DNA of 64,000 nt from Rhizobiaceae bacterium (GTDB taxonomy: Bacteria > Pseudomonadota > Alphaproteobacteria > Rhizobiales > Rhizobiaceae): NCBI GenBank assembly GCA_023953835.1, contig JAMLJB010000001.1, positions 3,507,501 through 3,571,500 on the forward strand. The letters are read 5' to 3'. The notes under the pieces were generated by a model that did no database searches, had not been told where the DNA came from, and saw only the letters and a list, made by a program, of their open reading frames with translations. Made by a program: the position numbers and the translations under genes. Positions 8,496-16,217 of the stretch are shown here, piece after piece. The first letter of the stretch is position 1. Every line of letters starts with the position of its first letter.

Positions 8496-8624
8496 TCAAG
8501 GGCGCGCGGCAAGCGCCGCGATATGAACCATGGCAATCGCAAGCGAGCATGTCCACACCAATGCCGTGAACACACAGGCGATCAGGAAGCGAGTCGAAAT
8601 ATTGCGATCCGCCCAGGCCTTCAT
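8496..8624 (-). CDS. possible 42-residue single-pass membrane peptide
   Basis: A minus-strand frame from ATG 8624 encodes 42 residues with charged N-terminus ([11 protein letters not shown]) and one hydrophobic helix (residues about 13-35, [12 protein letters not shown] then TCSLAIAMV). GAGG lies only two bases from this ATG, so the true start may be one of the in-frame ATGs at 8660 or 8684. It lies directly upstream of the carbonic anhydrase gene on the same strand. I do not recognise it. The remaining gap to 8912 shows only a promoter-like AT-rich stretch (ACCATTTACCATG near 8813) before the next gene. Confidence 0.4.
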   Translation of the reverse strand: MKAWADRNISTRFLIACVFTALVWTCSLAIAMVHIAALAARP

Positions 8625-8912
8625 CGCCTCGGGCGCAAGCGAACATGGGCCGGCAACCATGCCGCCGACGGGAATCGCCCGCATGTCGCAGCCGCGAACA
8701 CGGCGTCGGGCAGCGGCGACGGCGCGCCCGAGAGGCAGCCTGCCCAGATGCGACGCGGGACGCGACTCGTGATTTGCGACCGGGGATGCGGACTGCGACT
8801 GCATCTTTACGAACCATTTACCATGAAAGCGCAACTGTTTGCGCGATACATCGCAAGCGGCATGCCAGTTCAAGCTGTTTCGTCTTGAGACAACCGGGTC
8901 GCGGAGAAGCAA

Positions 8913-9644
8913 ATGACATTTGCAATCGCATTGGGTCGACGCAGGCGGCGCTCCTGGGCACCGCTCAGTTTGCCGATCCTGTTCAGCATTGCCGTGATTG
9001 CTCTGACCATCGCCATCAGCCTCGCGGGCCGATGGCTCGGCCACACGATTGCGCTTGGCGGTCACACGGACGACCAGACGGTCCACGAAATCGTTATCGG
9101 AAACAATGTGGTCGCCGCGCCGGCGAACATGATCCGCTATGCCAGGGACCGCCGCAGCGGAATCGCCGAGCGGCTGGAACTCTACATGAACTGGCCGGAC
9201 CTCGGCGGCTATTCGGCCGAAACCAGCGCCGCGTTCAACAATCTCGAAGCGAATGGAAGCATCATATTCCTCACCTTCGAGCCGCGCATGATGTCGCGCG
9301 ACATGAGCGCCCGCTTCGAACCGATCTATCGCACGCTGATCGAACAGCCCGGCAAGCCTGGTCCGGGCGATGTGACCTTCTATCGCTTCAAATCCGATTC
9401 CGGCTATGTGGAAGAGGAGCTGGCGGTCGCAAGCAGGCAGGGCGACACGCCGTTCGTCGCGCGTTGCCTCAAGGGCGAACAGGCCCGTCAATTGCTGGCG
9501 CAATGCCAGCGCGACGTCATCCTCTCCGAGGATTTGAGCCTGACCTACCGTTTTCCGATATCGCTGCTTTCGAACTGGCGCGCACTGGACGACGCAATAA
9601 CCGAGCGGGTCCGCCAGATGTTGCGAACCGGCGGGCGGCAATAG
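8913..9644 (+). CDS. conserved hypothetical membrane-anchored protein
   Basis: 243 residues. A very basic N-terminus (LGRRRRRSW) precedes one transmembrane helix (about residues 18-42, LPILFSIAVIALTIAIS), so the remaining 200 residues should be periplasmic with the N-terminus inside. The outer part has no motif I recognise; it includes two cysteines about ten residues apart (VARCLKG and AQCQRD) that could form a disulfide. GGAG lies upstream of the ATG with good spacing. It is convergent with the DUF3126 gene, with one base between the stops. It looks like a rhizobial conserved hypothetical; no function is proposed. Confidence 0.75.
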   Translation: MTFAIALGRRRRRSWAPLSLPILFSIAVIALTIAISLAGRWLGHTIALGGHTDDQTVHEIVIGNNVVAAPANMIRYARDRRSGIAERLELYMNWPDLGGYSAETSAAFNNLEANGSIIFLTFEPRMMSRDMSARFEPIYRTLIEQPGKPGPGDVTFYRFKSDSGYVEEELAVASRQGDTPFVARCLKGEQARQLLAQCQRDVILSEDLSLTYRFPISLLSNWRALDDAITERVRQMLRTGGRQ

Positions 9645-9645
9645 C

Positions 9646-9849
9646 TCAGTTCAGGTCTATGTCCAGAATTGCCATCGAGAAATTGTAGTCCCCCTCTTCC
9701 TCGTCCTTGTAGACGAGGCCGAGAAATTCCTCGCCGACATACACTTCGGCGGAGTCGTCCTTGCGTGGGCGCGCTTTGACCTGCAAATGAGGATTCTGGA
9801 ATACGCGCTTGAAATAGGCTTCCAGTTTCCTGATTTCTTCCGGTTTCAA
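9646..9849 (-). CDS. DUF3126 family protein (TTG start)
   Basis: 67 residues from a TTG at 9847-9849, chosen because GGAGG sits exactly six bases upstream and because the family usually begins at the KPEEIRKLE motif. Reading further upstream adds an unrelated arginine-rich tail. Sequence features are EIRKLEAYFKRVF, KARPRKDDSAEVYVG and a C-terminal FSMAILDIDL. Small, soluble and highly conserved in alphaproteobacteria, function unknown. It lies downstream of cysE on the same strand, with a gap of about 117 bases. Confidence 0.85.
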   Translation of the reverse strand: MKPEEIRKLEAYFKRVFQNPHLQVKARPRKDDSAEVYVGEEFLGLVYKDEEEGDYNFSMAILDIDLN

Positions 9850-9966
9850 GGATATCCTCCGATCGGATTCGTGTCGGGACGCTGCTTCTGGCACGCGTTT
9901 CCGCCCGAGTAAAGGCGCAAGGCCAAACTTGCCGTATGTGAGGCGCTGCGCCCTGAAACGCAACCG

Positions 9967-10812
9967 TCAGATGTCGTAGGTGACCAGATAGTCCAATACC
10001 TGCGCCGGGAGTGTCTGGTCCATCTGCCGCGACGGTTGTTCGCAGCCGGATTCGCCGACGATGCGCGCCGGAACACCTGCAACCGTCTTGTTGTGCGGCA
10101 CGGGGGCGAGCACGACAGAACCGGCGGCGATCTTCGAGCAATGACCCACTTCGATATTACCAAGGATCTTCGCGCCCGCCCCGATCAAAACGCCGTTGCG
10201 AATCTTCGGATGGCGGTCGCCGCCGGCCTTTCCGGTGCCGCCGAGCGTCACGCCGTGCAGGATCGACACATTGTCCTCGATCACCGCCGTCTCGCCGACA
10301 ACCAGGCCGGTCGCATGATCCACGAAAATGCCCTTGCCGACGCGCGCCGCCGGGTTGATATCGGTCTGGAACACCGATGACGACCGGCTTTGCAGATAAA
10401 GCGCGAAATCCCTACGCCCTTCCGTCCAGAGCCAATGCGCCAAACGGTGCGTCTGGATCGCATGAAACCCCTTGAAATAGAGCACCGGCATGATGAAGCG
10501 GTCGCAGGCCGGATCGCGGTCGTAATAGGCCTGAATGTCCACGCGAACGATTTCGCTCCATTCCGGCCATGCGCGGATCATCTCGTTGTAGGCCTGCGAG
10601 ATGAGATCGGCGCTGAGGTCCGAGTGGTCGAGCCGCTGAGCGACGCGATGAACCACAGCCTGTTCCAGGCTATCCTGATTAAGAATCGTCGAATAGAGGA
10701 ATGCCGCGAGCAAGGGATCGCGGTCAACGGCGATGGTCGCCTCGTCCCGGATTGCCTGCCAGATGGGATCGACAGGTTGGAGCTTGCTCGCCCTGACCGC
10801 AGGTTTGGTCAT
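9967..10812 (-). CDS. cysE: serine O-acetyltransferase
   Basis: 281 residues from ATG 10812 with AGGA upstream. It transfers acetyl from acetyl-CoA to serine, making O-acetylserine, the carbon skeleton for cysteine. The N-terminal helical domain (WQAIRDEA, DRDPACDRFIMPVLYFKGFHAIQTHR in parts) is followed by the left-handed beta-helix acetyltransferase domain (HATGLVVGETAVIEDNVSILHGVTLGGTG in parts, HPKIRNGVLIGAGAKILG). The chain ends in Asp-Ile; a C-terminal Ile is the residue CysE inserts into the CysK active site to form the cysteine synthase complex. A cysK-like gene lies about 13 kb away. Confidence 0.95.
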   Translation of the reverse strand: MTKPAVRASKLQPVDPIWQAIRDEATIAVDRDPLLAAFLYSTILNQDSLEQAVVHRVAQRLDHSDLSADLISQAYNEMIRAWPEWSEIVRVDIQAYYDRDPACDRFIMPVLYFKGFHAIQTHRLAHWLWTEGRRDFALYLQSRSSSVFQTDINPAARVGKGIFVDHATGLVVGETAVIEDNVSILHGVTLGGTGKAGGDRHPKIRNGVLIGAGAKILGNIEVGHCSKIAAGSVVLAPVPHNKTVAGVPARIVGESGCEQPSRQMDQTLPAQVLDYLVTYDI

Positions 10813-10952
10813 TTTCGTATCCTGTTTGTCTGCTTGGCCCGCAACATATATTGCTCCGCGCACCGCCGCACAATATGCCGGACGCGCTGGACATAGAACA
10901 CAATTCTTCTGAATCCAGCCTTAAGCGAATGCAACTTGTCGGGATCAGAAAA

Positions 10953-11732
10953 ATGCAGAACGCCGATGGCTTGAGCGCAACGCTTCAAGGAGCGGTCGGG
11001 ACGATCCGCTTCGACCGCCCCGCGCGCAAGAACGCGATCACGCTTGCCATGTGGCGCAGCCTGCCGGAACTCGTTCGCGAACTGAGCGCGTCGGCGCGCG
11101 TCATCGTCCTGACCGGGGCGGGCGACGATTTTTCCGCCGGGGCCGACATCGGCGAGTTCGATACAGAACGCGGCGACCCGACGCGTGCACGCAACTATGA
11201 GGACGCCAATGCGCGCGCATTCGCGGCGGTCAGGGAGGCGGAAGTCCCCGTCATTGCGGCCATACGGGGCATCTGCTTCGGCGGCGGCTTCGGGCTGGCA
11301 GCAGCGGCGGACCTGCGCGTGGCGACACGCGATGCGCGCTTCGCAGTTCCCGCCGCGCGGCTTGGGCTTGCCTATCCGGTCGAGGCAATGACCGACATCG
11401 TCGACAGTTGCGGCCCCCAGATGGCGCGGTATCTCACGATGTCCGGCGCGACCATGGATTCTGCGCAGGCGTTTCGCTGCGGCCTCCTGCTCGATGTCGT
11501 CGAAAATGACGCGCTGGAGACGCGCGTTGCCCAGATCGCGGAACGGATCGCGTCCAACGCGCCGCTTTCGATCCGGGCGTCGCGGCTCGCCATCCGCGCC
11601 GCCTTGCGCGGCGATGCGGCGCTGCACCAGCGTGCCCAGCAGGCCGGCGATAAGACTTTCCTCAGTTTGGACTATCTGGAAGGTCGGCGCGCCTTCAAGG
11701 AAAAGCGCACGCCGAATTTCACGGGAGAATAG
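10953..11732 (+). CDS. enoyl-CoA hydratase/isomerase family protein
   Basis: About 259 residues from ATG 10953; ATG 10929 and an ATG at 10875 are alternatives, and no start has a clear ribosome site. The crotonase fold is evident: IRFDRPARKNAIT, the oxyanion-hole segment FSAGADIGEF, IAAIRGICFGGGFGLAAAADLRVA in parts and ARLGLAYP. The glutamate positions of classical hydratases are not both clear, so hydratase versus isomerase activity is open. It is divergent from cysE, and its 3' end overlaps the convergent alpha/beta hydrolase gene by 14 bases. Confidence 0.85.
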   Translation: MQNADGLSATLQGAVGTIRFDRPARKNAITLAMWRSLPELVRELSASARVIVLTGAGDDFSAGADIGEFDTERGDPTRARNYEDANARAFAAVREAEVPVIAAIRGICFGGGFGLAAAADLRVATRDARFAVPAARLGLAYPVEAMTDIVDSCGPQMARYLTMSGATMDSAQAFRCGLLLDVVENDALETRVAQIAERIASNAPLSIRASRLAIRAALRGDAALHQRAQQAGDKTFLSLDYLEGRRAFKEKRTPNFTGE

Positions 11733-12492
11733 GGTGTTCGGAGAGGAAATCCAGAACCCTGGCCTTGAAGGACTTGTCCCCGACCGCGAGCATATGGTCC
11801 CTGCCCTCAATGTCGAAAGCGACGGCATTCGGCATGATTGCTGCCAGTTCGGACGGCGAGCCGCCGATGTCATCCTTCGTGCCAACAGCGATCAGCGTAG
11901 GCTGCGTGATGCGCGCCATCTGGCTTTCGCTCAACAATTCGCGTGAGGTCATGATGCAGGCCGCCAGAGCGCGCCGGTCGCTCTTCGTCTGATCGGCAAA
12001 GGAGCGGAAAGCGCGACCGCGCGCATGCGTGGTCCGCGACGGGTCATCCTCCAGCAGTGCCGCTGCAATCGGGTCCCAGTCGCCCACGCCATCCACCATG
12101 CCGATCCCAAGCCCCCCGAACACCAGCGTCGACACGCGGTGAGGCTCGGCAAGCGCCACGAACGCCGAAATGCGCGCGCCCATCGAATAGCCCATGACAT
12201 GCGCGGTTTCGATGCCGAGATGGTCGAGCAGCGCGACCGCATCGCCCGCCATCTTTTCAGGCGTGTAGGCAGCCGGGTCATAGCTTTTCGAGCTTTCGCC
12301 GTGCCCGCGATTGTCGAAGGCGATGGGACGGTATCCCGCATCCGCCAATGTCTTCATCCAGCCCGGCGAAACCCAGTTGGTGAAGTGATTGGACGCAAAT
12401 CCGTGAATCAACAGCACGGGTTTGGCGTGTCCGCGCTCCGGATGCCGGTCCACGAAGGCCAGTTCGAAACCGTCGTGCCTGAAATGCTTCAT
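11719..12492 (-). CDS. alpha/beta hydrolase
   Basis: 257 residues from ATG 12492; a GTG at 12498 would overlap the upstream stop by a few bases and is possible. Alpha/beta hydrolase hallmarks: oxyanion HGFASNHFTNW, nucleophile elbow GYSMGA with the Ser, acid in VGTKDDIGG, and catalytic His in GRDHMLAVG. The DNRGHGESS motif resembles epoxide hydrolase/esterase-type members. The substrate is unknown. It is translated just after the DUF192 gene (no real gap), so the two are probably co-transcribed. Confidence 0.88.
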   Translation of the reverse strand: MKHFRHDGFELAFVDRHPERGHAKPVLLIHGFASNHFTNWVSPGWMKTLADAGYRPIAFDNRGHGESSKSYDPAAYTPEKMAGDAVALLDHLGIETAHVMGYSMGARISAFVALAEPHRVSTLVFGGLGIGMVDGVGDWDPIAAALLEDDPSRTTHARGRAFRSFADQTKSDRRALAACIMTSRELLSESQMARITQPTLIAVGTKDDIGGSPSELAAIMPNAVAFDIEGRDHMLAVGDKSFKARVLDFLSEHPILP

Positions 12493-12494
12493 CG

Positions 12495-12989
12495 TCACTG
12501 CCCGCCGGATTTCCCGGCAATGAACGGATGGACCACCTCGTCGCCCGGACCTATGCCCAACCGCGCAGCCGTGCCCTGATTGAGTTCCAGCACGAATTTG
12601 GAGGGTACGCCCGGCGAGATGGGAGCTTCCGAAAACGGCGTGCCGGGAAGCACAGCCTGCACCACGCCTTCTTGATCGATGAAAACAAGATCAAGGGGAA
12701 GGATCGTGTTCTTCATCCAGAAGGCGAGCGGTTGCTGCTTCTGGAAAACGAACAGCATTCCGTGGTCCGCCGCCATTTCCCGACGGAACATCAGGCCGCG
12801 CGACCGCTCCGAACTGTCGTCGGCGACCTCGACCTTGAAGCTGGCCTGCTCGCTGCCCGCATCTATCACCAGCGGCGTCGGATCGACGGGCAGCATCATC
12901 GCCTCGTCTGCGCCCGCAGGGGCAATCGCCCAGCCTGCAATCACCGCGAGGATGGCGAACACGCGCGCGAAGAGCGTCATGGCTTGCAT
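12495..12989 (-). CDS. DUF192 family exported protein
   Basis: 164 residues from ATG 12989 with CAGGAG seven bases upstream. The N-terminus is a signal peptide (FARVFAILAVIAGWAI, cleavage near PAGADE). The DUF192 domain follows, with RGLMFRREMAADHGMLFVF in parts, the FWMKNTILPLDLVFID core and VLELNQGTAARLGIGPGD. It is a small conserved periplasmic or secreted beta-rich domain of unknown function. It sits 17 bases after the cold-shock gene and directly before the alpha/beta hydrolase gene, all on the minus strand. Confidence 0.88.
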   Translation of the reverse strand: MQAMTLFARVFAILAVIAGWAIAPAGADEAMMLPVDPTPLVIDAGSEQASFKVEVADDSSERSRGLMFRREMAADHGMLFVFQKQQPLAFWMKNTILPLDLVFIDQEGVVQAVLPGTPFSEAPISPGVPSKFVLELNQGTAARLGIGPGDEVVHPFIAGKSGGQ

Positions 12990-13006
12990 CGGCAATCTCC
13001 TGCCGG

Positions 13007-13600
13007 TCAATGTGAAACCGGCAAGGTGCCTATATCGGGGTGAATCTCGGCGGCCATAAGGCCCTTGTCGCCGCGCCCGTAGCGAACCAGAACCACCTGC
13101 CCCGGCCGCAACTCCGCAACGCCATAGCGGCGGAGCGTTTCCATATGAACGAATATATCCTCGGTGCCCTCGCCCCGCGTCAGGAAGCCGAAGCCCTTCG
13201 TTCGATTGAACCATTTCACCAGCGCGCGCTCCAGCCCGCTTTCCGGCGTGACCGAGACATGCGTTCGCGGCTCGCTCAGCTCCGCAGGGTGCAAAGCTGT
13301 GGAGTTATCCATCGAAACGACGCGAAATGCCTGCAATCCGCGGTCGCCGCGCTTTACGAGGCAGACAACACGTGCACCCTCAAGGGCTGTCTGGAATCCG
13401 TCACGCCGCAGGCAGGTCACGTGAAGAAGAATGTCGCCCAGAATACGTTCATCCGGCAGGATGAACCCATATCCCTTTGCGACATCGAACCACTTTATGA
13501 CACCGGAGACCTCCTGGAGGTCAACGTCGGTGCCGTCGTTCTTCCATTCACTATCTTGTGCATACTCACCATGCCCCGGCGGCGAGGATTTGTCCCCCAT
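13007..13600 (-). CDS. tandem cold-shock domain protein
   Basis: 197 residues with two cold-shock domains. Domain 1 (about 30-96) has [16 protein letters not shown] and DILLHVT; domain 2 (about 125-190) has [17 protein letters not shown] and DIFVHME. Both keep the RNP1 (KGYGF/KGFGF) and RNP2 motifs that bind single-stranded RNA or DNA. Double-CSD proteins are typical of alphaproteobacteria and act in RNA chaperoning or stationary/stress adaptation. The N-terminal 28 residues are acidic and probably disordered. A perfect CtrA-type box lies 35 bases upstream of the start. Confidence 0.93.
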   Translation of the reverse strand: MGDKSSPPGHGEYAQDSEWKNDGTDVDLQEVSGVIKWFDVAKGYGFILPDERILGDILLHVTCLRRDGFQTALEGARVVCLVKRGDRGLQAFRVVSMDNSTALHPAELSEPRTHVSVTPESGLERALVKWFNRTKGFGFLTRGEGTEDIFVHMETLRRYGVAELRPGQVVLVRYGRGDKGLMAAEIHPDIGTLPVSH

Positions 13601-13634
13601 CTCGCAGCACCTTTCCGAAACGCGCGACTGATTC

Positions 13635-13650
13635 TTAACATCGATTTAAC
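13635..13650 (-). promoter_or_regulatory. intact CtrA-type box upstream of the tandem CSD gene
   Basis: TTAA-CATCGAT-TTAAC: both half-sites with exactly seven bases between, matching the CtrA consensus without mismatch. It is 35 bases from the CSD gene start, a position that overlaps a promoter, and about 146 bases from the divergent glyoxalase gene. Consensus is established knowledge; binding is inferred. Confidence 0.5.
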
Positions 13651-13795
13651 GCAGCGTACCCCCGCTTGCGCAAGTACCGGGGTGTGTGTTCATGTCGTTT
13701 TACACACCGGACAGGGGTCTCATGGTTAACGCGGCGAACGAACGTGACGTTGCGGCAACAGTTCCACTCGCCCGGCTACATATACAGGAGTACTT

Positions 13796-14236
13796 ATGCG
13801 CTATCTGCACACCATGGTTCGCGTCAGCGACATCGATCAATCCCTCGATTTTTACTGCGGCAAGCTCGGGCTGAAGGAAGTGCGCAGGACCGAGAGCGAG
13901 AAAGGGCGCTATACGCTCATTTTTCTGGCCGCGCCGGGAGATGAGGACAGCGGACGCCAGTCGAAGGCCCCGCTTGTCGAACTCACCTACAACTGGGACC
14001 CTGAAGAATATAAGGGTGGGCGCAATTTCGGGCATCTGGCGTATGAGGTCGACAATATCTACGCGACCTGCCGCATGCTGATGGATGCGGGCGTGACGAT
14101 CAACAGGCCGCCGCGCGACGGCTATATGGCGTTCATCCGTTCGCCGGACGGCATTTCGATCGAATTGCTCCAAAAGGGCGCGGCGCTTTCGCCGGAAGAG
14201 CCCTGGTCATCGATGGCGAACACCGGAAGCTGGTAA
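13796..14236 (+). CDS. gloA: lactoylglutathione lyase (glyoxalase I)
   Basis: 146 residues with AGGAG five bases before the ATG. It converts the hemithioacetal of methylglyoxal and glutathione to lactoylglutathione. Metal ligands of the glyoxalase fold appear in order: His in RYLHTMVRV, Glu in VELTYNWD, His in FGHLAYEVD, and Glu in GISIELLQ. Length is typical of bacterial nickel-type GloA (about 135-145). It is divergent from the tandem CSD gene and 90 bases before the pccB-type gene. Confidence 0.95.
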   Translation: MRYLHTMVRVSDIDQSLDFYCGKLGLKEVRRTESEKGRYTLIFLAAPGDEDSGRQSKAPLVELTYNWDPEEYKGGRNFGHLAYEVDNIYATCRMLMDAGVTINRPPRDGYMAFIRSPDGISIELLQKGAALSPEEPWSSMANTGSW

Positions 14237-14326
14237 TTGGTAGAAAGGTATTATTGCCAAGCCGCCAGCCACCGAATAGGGCTCAGCGCTGACCGGTCAA
14301 GTATCTGACGCCGCTGGAGACATGCG

Positions 14327-15859
<1,533 letters not shown>

Positions 15860-15895
15860 GGGGTCGGGTTTAACGCGCCGGCCCGCCGCGCGGGC

Positions 15896-16093
15896 TCAAC
15901 GTCTGCGGCGGGCTCGGCGCGGATATACGCCGATCACCTCATTGTATGTGTCGAGATCGACATAGAAGCTGCGCGTCAGCGCATCCAGCCATTCATCGAC
16001 CGGCACGCCATCGTCAGTGAGCCTCAGGATTTCCTGTGCAATCGCAACCCTGGAAATCAATCGCGGCTTTGGCTGGTCCGGGTCTGCGAACAT
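15896..16093 (-). CDS. small conserved hypothetical protein
   Basis: 65 residues from ATG 16093, or 69 from an in-frame GTG at 16105; neither has a clear ribosome site. The sequence is mixed charged with an amphipathic middle (ISRVAIAQEILRLTDDG, DEWLDALTRSFYVDLDTY in parts) and ends in an arginine cluster (YPRRARRRR), suggesting nucleic acid or membrane contact. It is convergent with the pccB-type gene, 36 bases apart. Its upstream region carries two palindromes with operator-like geometry. I do not recognise the family. Confidence 0.6.
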   Translation of the reverse strand: MFADPDQPKPRLISRVAIAQEILRLTDDGVPVDEWLDALTRSFYVDLDTYNEVIGVYPRRARRRR

Positions 16094-16120
16094 CCAGAAC
16101 GTCACTATTCATATCAGTTG

Positions 16121-16175
16121 ATCCTAAAATAGGATTGTACGAGTCGCGTTTAATTGCAAGCCAGTCTAAATTAGA
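16121..16175 (-). promoter_or_regulatory. twin palindromic operator candidates
   Basis: Palindrome 1, ATCCTAAAATAGGAT, at 16121-16135 and palindrome 2, TCTAAATTAGA, at 16165-16175, both followed by ATTGT-like bases, so they also form an imperfect direct repeat. Their centres (16128 and 16170) are 42 bp apart, four helical turns. On the minus strand a CTTGCA element lies between them, so they could bracket the promoter of the small gene at 15896-16093. The regulator is unknown. Confidence 0.45.
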
Positions 16176-16217
16176 TTGTGGTAATTTATTTGTGACGTCT
16201 TGACGCGCAGTCTCGAG

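Noticed and set aside
8645-9688. 347-codon plus-strand frame and a 381-codon minus-strand frame over the same region
   Set aside because: Both are out of frame with the 8913-9644 gene, which has a ribosome site and a membrane helix; their translations are Arg-rich shadows.
15896-16175. Toxin-antitoxin locus, suggested by a small gene with palindromic operators
   Set aside because: There is only one small gene; its neighbours are cckA and a carboxylase, and no toxin partner is present.
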